DNA of 64,000 bases from Taibaiella sp965229095 (GCA_965229095.1 OZ245855.1:1736001-1800000); one strand, 5' to 3'; counted from the stretch's first letter, positions 1 through 9,365 are shown. Notes: generated by a model from the sequence alone, not told the origin. Program-made: numbers and translations.

Positions 1-364
1 TCATCCATTTTTCTAAATATACTAACGGAGATACGCCATATCGCGGCGTATTTATCATCTGTACCGGCAATCATTATCCGCCTGCAAACCCTCTTTGCTA
101 TACAATACGTTACCGAGTGCAATTTCATATGGCCGTACACCTGCCACCTTAATACAGGTGTGCAGGAATTCCGAATGCTTTTCATTACGAATGTCAATAC
201 CCGTTTATTAATAGAGTACTCAAGCTATCTGCTTTTGTCGCGTGTTAGGGGCCGATGATAGTAGCAATCAGAAACCATGCTTAGCCTGTTTCTTATGGGA
301 AGTACTGCAAAAAATGTGCAGCGCCTGAATTTATATTTGTTATTATTTAACCAAACATAAAACT
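1..364. other. Intergenic, no gene seen
   Basis: I see no credible coding region. A hairpin at 31-51 (arms ATACGCC and GGCGTAT, then TTTAT) could be the terminator of a gene left of the window. TATATTTG at 332-339 resembles the Bacteroidota -7 element (TAnnTTTG) and lies 25 nt before the next start codon, but no matching -33 TTG is visible. Confidence 0.4.
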
Positions 365-1105
365 ATGAAACATTTCACATCGGGTACCAGGATGACTATC
401 TTCCTGGCCCTTTCTTTGATTTTATTACTAACCGCAGCACAAAGTAAGGCACAAGACATTCCAGGTTCGCCTTTACAGCCAGGTCCCAATGATACAGCGG
501 CCCATAACCTTTCCGATAGCCTTACCACCAGCGTCACGGCAATGCAACCTACGGATACCTGTAATGGCTGGATATATATCGATGTATCGGGAGGCAAGCG
601 GTTCGGTACCTTTCCGCCATACCATGTTTACCTGCTTCCCAATCCCTATTTTATCAACCCAATCCCACCTTCCTTCCTAAATGACAGCCTTTATGTTATT
701 GGCCCGGTATGTCCCGGAACGTATTATTTTGTCACTATCGACTCCTCAGGTACACAGAGGAGGGATTCTGTAGTACTGGTGAGAAGGTCTGCCCCCAGCG
801 ACTCGATAGTTTATCCATGGAGCTTTGTCGTCCATTCTGCTACGCTTCTGCAGCAGCCACAGGATCAGCTTTATCCAAACCCCTTTACAGACTACGCCTC
901 TGTTCGCTTCAACAATAGCAGCGATGGAAACATAACAGTTATTATTTACAATGGAGCCGGAAAAATGGAGCAGAGAACCGTGATTAAAGGCAAGAAAGGG
1001 GAGAATATTTATGTTCTTGACGGTAAAACACTGAATAAAGGTATTCACTTTGTAAAAATAATCATGCCGTGCAGGAGCATTGTAATGAAAGCCCTCCGCT
1101 TATAA
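365..1105 (+). CDS. Secreted protein with T9SS type A sorting domain
   Basis: A 246-residue protein of unknown function that is probably exported by the Sec system and then sorted through the type IX secretion system. Residues 10-29 form a hydrophobic signal peptide ending in a QSKAQD-like cleavage region. The middle (about 60-155) matches no family I recognise. It reads as a beta-rich segment with the aromatic and proline pattern of secreted Bacteroidota proteins. From about residue 168 the sequence turns into a typical sorting domain: LYPNPF, then alternating beta strands with a YNGAGK turn, a GIHFVKI strand and a basic C-terminus. The gene is monocistronic, with a strong hairpin downstream. 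The call rests on the two ends; the cargo function is unknown. Confidence 0.75.
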   Translation: MKHFTSGTRMTIFLALSLILLLTAAQSKAQDIPGSPLQPGPNDTAAHNLSDSLTTSVTAMQPTDTCNGWIYIDVSGGKRFGTFPPYHVYLLPNPYFINPIPPSFLNDSLYVIGPVCPGTYYFVTIDSSGTQRRDSVVLVRRSAPSDSIVYPWSFVVHSATLLQQPQDQLYPNPFTDYASVRFNNSSDGNITVIIYNGAGKMEQRTVIKGKKGENIYVLDGKTLNKGIHFVKIIMPCRSIVMKALRL

Positions 1106-1175
1106 CGTATACCCCGATAAATATTTTTCTACTTAAATACGCATTTGACTTTTCCTATCAAATAGCAATCGTACA

Positions 1176-1218
1176 TAATCAATATAGCCGGCCCAAAATG
1201 GGCAGGCTATATTGATTA
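1176..1218 (+). terminator. Long hairpin downstream of the first T9SS gene
   Basis: A 19-bp stem with a single G-A mismatch and an AAAAT loop, about 70 nt after the stop codon. There is no clean T-run, so it may be a terminator or an mRNA-stabilising 3' hairpin. It separates this gene from the cbb3 operon. Confidence 0.55.
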
Positions 1219-1292
1219 CATGAGCTTCTTTTGTTCGCTTCAAAATAAAGATCACGAAATTCCAACCGCGCAAACACTATCTCCCATTTCTA

Positions 1293-1334
1293 AAAATGAG
1301 CTTGATCATCTTTCCCCGAAACCTTGCTCATTTT
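1293..1334. promoter_or_regulatory. Inverted repeat upstream of the cbb3 operon
   Basis: Perfect 9-bp arms AAAATGAGC and GCTCATTTT are separated by 24 nt, ending 43 nt before the first gene of the oxidase operon. The spacing is too wide for a simple FNR/Crp half-site pair. It could be two operator half-sites or a leader hairpin. No clear -33/-7 promoter could be assigned. Confidence 0.3.
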
Positions 1335-1377
1335 CCCTTAATGCGTTCCTGGGCAATTTTACAGCAAAATAAGCAAC

Positions 1378-1893
1378 ATGATCGCGCCAGCCTTCGATAC
1401 GAACTTCCGGCACATTAAGGGTATGCCTACAGCCGGTATTACAGATAGCCTAATCAACGTTTACTACCCGCAGCTCTCGATCTTTATCGACTACATCGAC
1501 ACCAGCATTTCGGAGTTGTTCGGGAACGACAGCACAGCCAGGAAAGCAATCCTACACAGAATCCAGCAGGAATTGGGCGGAATGGTCAGCAAAGAAAAAA
1601 TGATACTCTTCCCACTCCTGGCAACCCTGGAAAGAGAGGATCGGAAATCGGATTGCGGCCCTTTCAAACTTGTAAAGAAACATTATCATTCCCTTCTTTC
1701 TGCCATTCAGAGTTTAAAATACCTGCTTCAGGAAGATACGGTCTCAAATAAAATCACACCCGAGTTGCTAAAGCAGGTAAACGACCTGGAGTCAGGCATT
1801 GTAGAACTGCAACGGGCCAAGGAAAAACATCTTTTCAACAGATTTAAAAGCTGCAACAACAATTGCCAAATTTCCGCCTATGCTTCCCAATGA
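1378..1893 (+). CDS. Degenerate Ric/hemerythrin-like protein
   Basis: A 171-residue, all-helical protein that resembles the hemerythrin-like part of Ric/YtfE/ScdA proteins, which repair iron-sulfur clusters or handle NO using a di-iron site. Family-like pieces are KEKMILFPLL (compare KEE-x-LFP), GPFKLVKKHYHSLL (compare the EHD helix) and KEKHLFNRF near the end. Several of the usual iron-ligand histidines are absent, so metal binding is uncertain. The C-terminus has a CNNNC motif. It overlaps ccoI by 14 nt and is the first gene of the cbb3 oxidase operon, which suggests a role in assembly or protection of the oxidase. The family call is tentative; a helical protein of unknown function is the alternative. 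Confidence 0.5.
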   Translation: MIAPAFDTNFRHIKGMPTAGITDSLINVYYPQLSIFIDYIDTSISELFGNDSTARKAILHRIQQELGGMVSKEKMILFPLLATLEREDRKSDCGPFKLVKKHYHSLLSAIQSLKYLLQEDTVSNKITPELLKQVNDLESGIVELQRAKEKHLFNRFKSCNNNCQISAYASQ

Positions 1894-4294
1894 TCAATTA
1901 CCATGTTTTCATTGTGGCGATGCTTGCAAAAATCATAAATTGGATATAGGCACAAAGTCTTTTTGCTGCAATGGCTGCCGGAGCGTATATCTTCTGCTTA
2001 ATGAACATACATTAGAAGAGTATTACTGTCTCAATAAAAATCCCGGTACCGCGATTAAGGATATTGCCCCCGAAAAGTTCCGCTTCCTGGACGATAAAAA
2101 TATTGCAGGCAAAATACTTAGCTTTAATAACAGCACCCGGGCCAGTGCCACACTATACCTACCTCAAATTCATTGCAGCTCCTGCTTGTGGCTGTTAGAA
2201 AACCTGAACCGGATCAACCCGCATATTCTCTCCTCTCAGATCAATTTCCCGGCTAAGGAGCTCTCCATCAGTTTTGAGATACAACAGTTATCGCTCCGGG
2301 GCCTGGTGGAATTGCTGACCAGCCTGGGATATGAACCTCACCTTAATTTTGAGGAACCAAAGAAAGAAAGGCAGGTATCCGCACCCGGAAAGACAGCTTA
2401 CAAAATAGGTATTACGGGGTTCTGTTTTGCCAATATTATGCTTATCAGCTTCCCGGAATACCTTGGCCTGCAATCTGCCCAGGATGCCCGCCTGATCACT
2501 TTTTTCCGTTATACTAACTTGTTGCTGGCATTGCCTGTATTTTTTTATGGTGCGCAGGAATTCTTCAGGAATGCGTGGTTTAGCATAAAACAACGGCATA
2601 TCAATATCGACGCACCTATTGCACTGGCTATTGCTGTAACGTTTACTCGAAGCGTTTACGAGATCCTCAGTAATATCGGGGCCGGGTACCTGGACAGTAT
2701 GAGTGGTATTGTATTCTTTATGCTGCTGGGAAGAGCGATCCAAAACCGCACTTATAGTACTTTGAGTTTTAACCGCGACTATAAATCATACTTTCCCATA
2801 GCCGTAACCATTACCAGGCAAGGAAAAGAGCTGGTAATCCCTGTTCATGAGGTAAGTACACAAGATATAATGACATTGCGTCACCAGGAGATTATCCCGG
2901 CCGATTGTATCTTATCGCGGGGGAAGGCGCTTATCGATTACAGCTTTATTACCGGAGAGAGTACACCCGAACACCCTTTGGCAGGGGACTTGATCTATAC
3001 GGGAGGCAGGGTTGCAGGCAGCAGCATCGAGGTAATTGTGATCAAAGATTTTAATCAGAGCAGCTTTACAAAGCTGTGGCATCACGAAGCATTCCGGCAA
3101 CGCAAATCCGGCAACGAAGCGATAACCAATCTGATCAGCAGGTACTTTTCACTAACGGTATTGCTGATTGCATCGGGCGCCTTTGCCTTCTGGCAGGTCA
3201 AAGATCCGGGATTGGCCTGGAATGCATTGACAGCGGTGCTGATTGTTGCTTGTCCTTGTTCCCTTTTATTAACGACAACATTTACCAATGGCTACCTGAT
3301 GGCGCAGTTTGCTGCTAAAGGCTTATTTCTTAAAGACGCCGGCACTATCGAGAATATGGCCAGGATCAGTCATATAGCCTTTGACAAAACCGGTACCCTT
3401 ACCGAAGCCCGGCAACGTTCCGTAAGGATAGTTAAGATGTCGCTCTCCCCTATCGAAAAAGAACTAATGCTGGCTGTGATATCACAATCCGTCCACCCTT
3501 TAAGCCGGGCTATTGCGCATCACTATGGGTATAAGGCAAAAATAGTCAAAGGCGAGATACAGGAAATACCGGGAAAAGGACTGGATGCCTGGATAGCGCA
3601 CACACATATAAAGATTGGCAGCAAGTATTTCGTATCGGGGGTCGATGAAGAAAACGATACCCCTTTCAGCGAAGTCCTGGTATCCGTCAACGAAGTAGTG
3701 AAGGCCCATTTCTCGTTCGACAACCAAATAAAACCTGGTGTAGCCGAGCTGCTTGGAACCCTTTCCAAAGACTATGGCCTATCCATGGTAAGCGGCGACA
3801 ATGAAAGCAGCAAGGGGCAATTGCAATCATTATTTCCTCCAGGTGCACAATTAGCCTACAGGCAATCCCCTCTAGAGAAACTCAAACATGTTCAGGCCTT
3901 GCAAGCGAATGGCGAAGCTGTAATGATGATTGGCGATGGATTGAACGATGCCGGAGCCTTGCAGCAAAGCGAAGTCGGCGTTGCTGTTGTAGCGCATTCC
4001 TTTTCCTTCTCGCCTGCCTGTGAGGCTATTATTGAAGCCGGTAAACTATCGTTGCTTCCCGGCTTTCTGAGGCAAGCGCAAAAAGCGCAACGACTCATCA
4101 TAACCGGCTTTATTTATTCGCTGCTCTTCAACCTGGTCGGCATAAGTTTCGCAGTAACCGCACATATGTCGCCTTTGGTAGCCGCAATTCTTATGCCCTC
4201 CTCCTCATTGGGTATCATCCTGATTGCCTATATGGGCATTAAAATGATAACCCGTAACAGCACGGATAGTCCATCATTTTCCCAAGCAAAATAA
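1880..4294 (+). CDS. ccoI: Copper-transporting P1B-type ATPase for cbb3 oxidase
   Basis: An 804-residue heavy-metal P-type ATPase of the CcoI/FixI type, which moves copper across the inner membrane for insertion into cbb3 oxidase. The N-terminus has a cysteine-rich region (CFHCGDAC, then CCNGC) followed by a ferredoxin-like metal-binding domain with CSSCLW. Membrane helices follow. Core motifs are TGES at about 358, the transmembrane CPC motif at 458-460, the phosphorylated aspartate in DKTGT at 502, and GDGLND at about 685. The combination of an N-terminal Cys-rich domain and a CPCS motif is typical of FixI. It overlaps the preceding gene by 14 nt and is followed 86 nt later by ccoS, as in most cbb3 assembly clusters. 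The identification is firm because of the motifs and the neighbours. Confidence 0.95.
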   Translation: MLPNDQLPCFHCGDACKNHKLDIGTKSFCCNGCRSVYLLLNEHTLEEYYCLNKNPGTAIKDIAPEKFRFLDDKNIAGKILSFNNSTRASATLYLPQIHCSSCLWLLENLNRINPHILSSQINFPAKELSISFEIQQLSLRGLVELLTSLGYEPHLNFEEPKKERQVSAPGKTAYKIGITGFCFANIMLISFPEYLGLQSAQDARLITFFRYTNLLLALPVFFYGAQEFFRNAWFSIKQRHINIDAPIALAIAVTFTRSVYEILSNIGAGYLDSMSGIVFFMLLGRAIQNRTYSTLSFNRDYKSYFPIAVTITRQGKELVIPVHEVSTQDIMTLRHQEIIPADCILSRGKALIDYSFITGESTPEHPLAGDLIYTGGRVAGSSIEVIVIKDFNQSSFTKLWHHEAFRQRKSGNEAITNLISRYFSLTVLLIASGAFAFWQVKDPGLAWNALTAVLIVACPCSLLLTTTFTNGYLMAQFAAKGLFLKDAGTIENMARISHIAFDKTGTLTEARQRSVRIVKMSLSPIEKELMLAVISQSVHPLSRAIAHHYGYKAKIVKGEIQEIPGKGLDAWIAHTHIKIGSKYFVSGVDEENDTPFSEVLVSVNEVVKAHFSFDNQIKPGVAELLGTLSKDYGLSMVSGDNESSKGQLQSLFPPGAQLAYRQSPLEKLKHVQALQANGEAVMMIGDGLNDAGALQQSEVGVAVVAHSFSFSPACEAIIEAGKLSLLPGFLRQAQKAQRLIITGFIYSLLFNLVGISFAVTAHMSPLVAAILMPSSSLGIILIAYMGIKMITRNSTDSPSFSQAK

Positions 4295-4380
4295 TGACGA
4301 AGATCATATCCGGTAATAAGCAATAGCATTTATAGGGCAGATATATCAAAGCAACTTTGCCACCACAACTAACCCAGCTT

Positions 4381-4554
4381 ATGATTATAACCATATTTCT
4401 ATTGTCCGTAAGCCTTATAGTAGCCATTGTTTTCCTCGGCGCTTACCTATGGAGTGTCAGGACCGGACAATTCGACGATGACTTTGCCCCTGCGCACCGC
4501 ATATTTTTTGAAGACAATCTGAAAAAGGGAAAAAATAAAAAAACCGAAAAATGA
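4381..4554 (+). CDS. ccoS: cbb3-type cytochrome oxidase assembly protein CcoS
   Basis: A 57-residue single-span membrane protein. Residues 1-24 form one transmembrane helix, followed by the family motif DDDFAPAHRIFFED and a lysine-rich tail. CcoS is needed for maturation of cbb3 oxidase, probably for cofactor insertion into CcoN. The ATG at 4381 is preferred over an in-frame TTG at 4357, because it places the membrane helix directly at the N-terminus as in other CcoS proteins. The stop overlaps the ccoNO start by 4 nt (ATGA), pointing to translational coupling. Confidence 0.92.
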   Translation: MIITIFLLSVSLIVAIVFLGAYLWSVRTGQFDDDFAPAHRIFFEDNLKKGKNKKTEK

Positions 4555-6677
4555 TCCAAACCGAGAAATTCTACTACGATAACCAAAGTGTACGAATGTT
4601 TGGTATAGCCACCTTGTTCTGGGGTATAGTAGGCATGCTGGTGGGTGTACTGATTGCTTTCCAACTGGCCTACCCCGCCCTGAATATGGGGATTCCTTAC
4701 ACTTCATTCGGACGGCTGCGCCCGATCCATACCAATGCGGTCATATTTGCTTTTGTCGGCAACGCTGTTTTTGGCGGTGCTTATTATATCCTGCAACGAG
4801 TGCTGAAGACAAGAATGTACAGCGACCTGTTGAGTAAAATCCATTTCTGGGGCTGGCAGCTCATTATAGTTATAGGCGCCTTATCGCTGTCGCTCGGATA
4901 TACCACAGGAAAAGAATATGCCGAGCTGGAATGGCCTCTGGACATCCTGATCACTATCATATGGCTGGTTTTCGGCATCAATATGTTTGGTACTATCCTG
5001 AAACGGAGGGAACGCCACTTGTATGTCGCCATCTGGTTCTTCATCGGCACCTGGGTAACAGTAGCTATGCTGCATATTGTCAATTCTTTCGAGCTTCCTT
5101 TTAGCTGGTTCAAGAGTTACAGTTTGTATGCAGGTGTACAGGACGCACTGGTTCAATGGTGGTATGGTCACAATGCCGTAGCCTTCTTTCTTACCACTCC
5201 TTTCCTGGGACTGATGTATTATTTTGTCCCTAAAGCGGCCGAACGTCCTATCTACTCCTATCGCTGGAGCATCATACACTTCTGGGCATTGATCTTTATT
5301 TACATCTGGGCGGGACCGCACCACCTGCTCTATACGGCTTTGCCCGGGTGGGCGCAGGCATTGGGTACTGTATTCAGTATTATGCTCATCCTGCCCAGTT
5401 GGGGCGGTATGCTCAATGGCTTATTCACTTTAAGAGGTGCCTGGGATAAAGTAAGAGAAGATCCGATACTTAAAATGTTTGTGGTGGCCCTTACCGCTTA
5501 TGGCATGGCTACATTTGAAGGCCCGATGCTTTCCCTGAAAAATGTAAACGCAATCAGCCATTATACAGACTGGACCATTGCGCACGTGCACGTTGGGGCT
5601 TTGGGTTTTAATGGCTTCCTGATCTTTGGCATGCTCTACTGGCTCATTCCGCGGATGTGGAACACCACATTATATTCCCGGAAGCTGGCCAATATTCATT
5701 TCCTGGTCGGTACCATAGGGATACTGCTATATGCTATTCCGATGTACTGGTCCGGTTTCTCTCAAAGCCTCATGTGGCGCAGGTTTACGGAAAGCGGCCA
5801 GCTTCAGTACCAATTTCTCGAAACGGTAACCCATGTAATACCGATGTATATCATCAGGGCCATGGGCGGTACTTTATATTTAAGCGGTGTATTGCTGGCT
5901 GCCTATAATTTACGCAAAACCATGAAAGCCGGCCGTTTCGTGGCCAATGAAATGGCAGAAGCGGTGCCGCTGCAGCTCCAGCCCATGCCAAAAGCCAAAA
6001 TGCACTGGCATTCTGTTATCGAACGTAAACCAGTCCGACTGCTGGTGCTGAGCCTTATCGTAGTGGCAATTGGCGGTCTTGTAGAAATGGTCCCGACATT
6101 CCTGATCGATAATAACGTGCCTACTATCTCCTCTGTAAAACCTTATACGCCGCTTGAGCTCCAGGGACGGGATATCTATGTAAGGGAGGGGTGTTACAAT
6201 TGCCATTCCCAGATGATACGCCCTTTCCGGGACGAAGAAGCCCGCTACGGCGAGTATTCCAAAGCCGGTGAGTTTGTTTATGATCATCCTTTCCAGTGGG
6301 GCAGCAAACGCACCGGCCCCGACTTACAACGGTTAGGCGGCAAGTATCCCGACAGCTGGCATTACAGGCATATGAACGACCCCGAAGAGATCAGCAGCGG
6401 CAGTATAATGCCACCCTACCCCTGGTTACTCGAAAACGCTTTAGACACCAGCAACACGCCCGGGAAGATAAGGGCCATGCAGCGCCTGGGGGTACCCTAT
6501 CCCAAAGGCTATGATAAAATTGCCAACCAGGAACTAAGGGCGCAGGCAGAGGGCATTGCCGCCAACCTGAAGAAAGACAAGATCACTGTAATGAGCAATA
6601 AGGAGATCATTGCCGTTATCGCTTACCTGCAACGCCTGGGTACCGATGTTAAGAAAGACAAATTCACCCGTAAATAA
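4551..6677 (+). CDS. ccoNO: cbb3-type cytochrome c oxidase, fused subunits I and II
   Basis: A 708-residue fusion of CcoN (heme-copper catalytic subunit, about residues 1-480) and CcoO (mono-heme cytochrome c subunit, about 500-708), an arrangement common in Bacteroidota. CcoN has about 12 membrane helices and the expected histidine motifs: RPIHTNAV for a low-spin heme ligand, WYGHNAVAFF and GPHHLLYT for the copper-B centre, and AHVHVGALGFNG. The CcoO part starts with a membrane anchor (LVLSLIVVAIGGLVEMVP) and carries one heme-c site, CYNCHSQMIRP, at about 547. The enzyme reduces O2 to water with high affinity and pumps protons. It is coupled to ccoS by a 4-nt overlap and followed closely by ccoQ and ccoP. 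Confidence 0.97.
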   Translation: MIQTEKFYYDNQSVRMFGIATLFWGIVGMLVGVLIAFQLAYPALNMGIPYTSFGRLRPIHTNAVIFAFVGNAVFGGAYYILQRVLKTRMYSDLLSKIHFWGWQLIIVIGALSLSLGYTTGKEYAELEWPLDILITIIWLVFGINMFGTILKRRERHLYVAIWFFIGTWVTVAMLHIVNSFELPFSWFKSYSLYAGVQDALVQWWYGHNAVAFFLTTPFLGLMYYFVPKAAERPIYSYRWSIIHFWALIFIYIWAGPHHLLYTALPGWAQALGTVFSIMLILPSWGGMLNGLFTLRGAWDKVREDPILKMFVVALTAYGMATFEGPMLSLKNVNAISHYTDWTIAHVHVGALGFNGFLIFGMLYWLIPRMWNTTLYSRKLANIHFLVGTIGILLYAIPMYWSGFSQSLMWRRFTESGQLQYQFLETVTHVIPMYIIRAMGGTLYLSGVLLAAYNLRKTMKAGRFVANEMAEAVPLQLQPMPKAKMHWHSVIERKPVRLLVLSLIVVAIGGLVEMVPTFLIDNNVPTISSVKPYTPLELQGRDIYVREGCYNCHSQMIRPFRDEEARYGEYSKAGEFVYDHPFQWGSKRTGPDLQRLGGKYPDSWHYRHMNDPEEISSGSIMPPYPWLLENALDTSNTPGKIRAMQRLGVPYPKGYDKIANQELRAQAEGIAANLKKDKITVMSNKEIIAVIAYLQRLGTDVKKDKFTRK

Positions 6678-6684
6678 AATAGCA

Positions 6685-6843
6685 ATGAAGTTTACCAATT
6701 ATCTCAAAGACATCCGTCACGTAAGCATCTACCCGCTGATCTCGCTGCTCTTGTTTATCGCTGTTTTTATTGCCGTTGCCGTGTATGTCTATGCTTCCGA
6801 CAAGAACAAGATGCAGGACCACGCCAATATTCCTATGAAATAA
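6685..6843 (+). CDS. ccoQ: cbb3 oxidase subunit CcoQ-like small membrane protein
   Basis: A 52-residue protein with one membrane helix (about residues 17-36) and a short charged C-terminus (ASDKNKMQDHANIPMK). CcoQ proteins are small single-span subunits that stabilise the cbb3 complex. Sequence conservation in the family is low, so the call rests on size, topology and position between ccoNO and ccoP. The ATG at 6685 is chosen because an upstream in-frame start would overlap ccoNO by some 70 nt and add non-conserved residues. Confidence 0.75.
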   Translation: MKFTNYLKDIRHVSIYPLISLLLFIAVFIAVAVYVYASDKNKMQDHANIPMK

Positions 6844-6856
6844 TAAGCTAACTAAC

Positions 6857-7978
6857 ATGTTGACCAAAAGATACCTGCCACGAATAATCACTTTCCTGTT
6901 CCTGGTGACACCGCTTCCTCAAGCCCTGCATGCCGCAGAGGCTGCGCCCAAAGAGAGCACGCCCCTATTCGATAGTCAGGACATGCTCCGCTATGCGCTT
7001 GCCGGCATCATGCTCCTGTTGTTAATGGTGATCGCCGTCCTGGGCAGCGCCGTTGCGAGTGCCGGGAAATTGTACCGGGAAAAAGAAAAGAAAAATGCCG
7101 GTACATTGCTCAAAACCTTGTTCGTGCTTGTTTTGGCAGGCATAGCCAACACAGCCAGTGCCAGTGAAGTCGCCAAACAGACAGTGCCCCAATCATCCTG
7201 GCCGCCTGCCGACATCAGTATTATGACCCTTTTCCTGGTACTGGAATTCCTGATCATTTTCGTGCTTGCCTACCTGCTGCAGCAATTCCTAAAGAACAAG
7301 AAGCCAGCAAGGCAGAAGCGGCTGCAATGGAAACTGCTTTTCCAGAAAATGAACCAGACCGTTTCCCTGGAGGAAGAACATGCGCTTGACCTGCACCACG
7401 ATTATGACGGTATACGCGAGCTGGACAACAAGGTCCCTTCCTGGTGGCGGTATGCCTTCTATGCATCCATGGTTTTCGGGGCCATTTACCTGTACCGGAT
7501 GTTCGTAAGCGAAACCTTACCCGACCAGCTCCGCGAATTACAGGCAGCCAACCAGGTGGCCGCGATTCAAAAAGAAGCTTATCTGAAAAACGCAGCCAAT
7601 AACATAGACGAAAATAACGTGACCTTGCTCGATGCTGCCGGTGTGGCCGAAGGTGCAACCCTTTTTTCAAAGAATTGCCAGGCCTGCCACGGTGACAAAG
7701 GACAAGGCGGCGTAGGTCCTAACCTCACAGATGATTACTGGCTGCACAATGGCAGTTTACAGGACATTTTTAAAAGTATCAAATATGGCTGGCAGGAAAA
7801 GGGCATGAAAGCCTGGAAAGATGACTTCTCACCGGTACAAATTGCACAATTGTCCAGCTATATAAAATCATTGCATGGCACCAACCCTGCAGGCGCCAAA
7901 GAACCACAAGGCACCTTATATACCGAGGCCGGTGCTGCTCCAAAAATCCAGGATACAACGACAACCACCCAGCTATGA
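6857..7978 (+). CDS. ccoP: cbb3-type cytochrome c oxidase subunit III (mono-heme)
   Basis: A 373-residue CcoP. It begins with a signal-like helix (residues 7-27) and further membrane helices near 46-66, 90-100 and 115-135. The CcoP anchor motif DNKVPSWWRYAFYASMVFGA follows at about 191-210. A cytochrome c domain with one heme site, CQACHGDKGQGG, lies at about 273-277, with a later Met ligand candidate in the GMKAW segment. Proteobacterial CcoP has two heme-c sites; this one has a single CxxCH, as seen in other Bacteroidota. It relays electrons to CcoN. The stop overlaps the ccoG start (ATGA), so the operon continues. Confidence 0.92.
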   Translation: MLTKRYLPRIITFLFLVTPLPQALHAAEAAPKESTPLFDSQDMLRYALAGIMLLLLMVIAVLGSAVASAGKLYREKEKKNAGTLLKTLFVLVLAGIANTASASEVAKQTVPQSSWPPADISIMTLFLVLEFLIIFVLAYLLQQFLKNKKPARQKRLQWKLLFQKMNQTVSLEEEHALDLHHDYDGIRELDNKVPSWWRYAFYASMVFGAIYLYRMFVSETLPDQLRELQAANQVAAIQKEAYLKNAANNIDENNVTLLDAAGVAEGATLFSKNCQACHGDKGQGGVGPNLTDDYWLHNGSLQDIFKSIKYGWQEKGMKAWKDDFSPVQIAQLSSYIKSLHGTNPAGAKEPQGTLYTEAGAAPKIQDTTTTTQL

Positions 7979-9360
7979 ACCAGGAGGAACATTACGGCGG
8001 CAGGATATCTACAGTAGATCAAAAGGGAAAACGTAAATGGATTTATGCCTTACAGCCCAAAGGCAAACTATACCGTTACCGTACCTGGCTCAGCCTTATT
8101 TATCTTGCCGCTTTTTTCATTTTTCCTTTTGTGCGGGTCAATGGGACACCTTTGTTCCTGTTCAACTTTCCGCAAGCCACATTCATCTTTTTCGGTAAAG
8201 TATTTTTACCACAGGACTTCCTGCTGCTGGGCATCGGGATGCTCACTGTACTATTGTTCATTATCGTTTTTACCATTGCCTACGGCCGGGTATTTTGCGG
8301 CTGGGCCTGTCCGCAAACCATATTTATGGAAATGGTCTTCAGGAGGATCGAATACTGGATCGAAGGCAGCGCTTCCAGTCAACGGATAGCAGATGGCAAA
8401 GCATGGACTACGGAGATTTACCTGAGGAAAATCGCCAAGCATTGTATTTTCTTCTTTATCTCCTTCCTTATCGCCAATACCTTCCTGGCCTATATTATCG
8501 GTACCGATGCCCTGTTCAGGATTATTACCGATCCTATAGGATCGCATATCGGGGGTCTTATCGCTATCCTGGGATTTTCCCTGGCATTCTATGCCGTATA
8601 CGCTTTCGTCAGGGAATTGGTATGTACCGTAGTTTGCCCCTACGGAAGATTGCAAAGTGTGCTTTTAGACAAAAGCTCGCTGGTGGTGGCCTATGATTAC
8701 AACCGGGGAGAACCTCGCAGCAAAAGAAAAAAGGTACAAGAAAACCCTTCGGGCGCTTGTATCGATTGCGGACTATGCGTCCAGGTATGCCCTACCGGCA
8801 TAGACATCCGGGATGGTTTACAGATGGAATGCGTGAGCTGCACGGCTTGTATAGATGCCTGCAATATGATGATGCAAAAAACAGGGCAGCCGGAACACCT
8901 GATCAAGTGGAGCAGCGAAGCAGCCCTGACCAGTAATGCAACCAGGGGCGCCAACTACAGGGCGAAATGGTACAGCGTAGCGTTGGTCCTGCTGCTTACC
9001 GCCCTGGTTACCCTGCTCGTTACCCGGTCCAAGTTTGACAGCACCGTGCTGCGGGTACCGGGGCAGTTGTTACAGGAGCATCAAGACGGTACCATATCTA
9101 ACCTTTATCGTATAAAGATCGTCAGCAAAAGCATGCATACCGAGCCGTATCACCTGGAACTGGAGGATAAGTATATACGGCTGGAATATATAGGCAAGCA
9201 CCTGGATTCCCTGCATCCAGGTATCAGCGCCGAAGAAACATTCTTTCTCAAGGTACCTCCGGGAAAGAGTGGCAAGAGAAAAGAAGTGTACCGGTTGAAG
9301 GTAATGTCGGGAAACGACGTCATTCAGATCAAAAAAGTAACTTTTATCAGCGCTTATTAA
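7975..9360 (+). CDS. ccoG: cbb3 oxidase maturation protein CcoG (4Fe-4S, membrane)
   Basis: A 461-residue membrane protein of the CcoG/FixG/RdxA family. The N-terminal half has several membrane helices and the conserved CGWACPQTIFMEM motif. A dicluster ferredoxin segment follows (CIDCGLCVQVCPTG and CVSCTACIDACNMMM, about residues 262-302), then another membrane helix and an Ig-like C-terminal domain. CcoG is thought to reduce copper for delivery during cbb3 oxidase assembly. It overlaps ccoP by 4 nt and precedes ccoH by 5 nt. Confidence 0.95.
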   Translation: MNQEEHYGGRISTVDQKGKRKWIYALQPKGKLYRYRTWLSLIYLAAFFIFPFVRVNGTPLFLFNFPQATFIFFGKVFLPQDFLLLGIGMLTVLLFIIVFTIAYGRVFCGWACPQTIFMEMVFRRIEYWIEGSASSQRIADGKAWTTEIYLRKIAKHCIFFFISFLIANTFLAYIIGTDALFRIITDPIGSHIGGLIAILGFSLAFYAVYAFVRELVCTVVCPYGRLQSVLLDKSSLVVAYDYNRGEPRSKRKKVQENPSGACIDCGLCVQVCPTGIDIRDGLQMECVSCTACIDACNMMMQKTGQPEHLIKWSSEAALTSNATRGANYRAKWYSVALVLLLTALVTLLVTRSKFDSTVLRVPGQLLQEHQDGTISNLYRIKIVSKSMHTEPYHLELEDKYIRLEYIGKHLDSLHPGISAEETFFLKVPPGKSGKRKEVYRLKVMSGNDVIQIKKVTFISAY

Positions 9361-9365
9361 ACTAT

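Noticed and set aside
4357..4380. TTG start giving a longer CcoS
   Set aside because: The added residues precede the membrane helix and are not typical of the family; the ATG at 4381 fits better.
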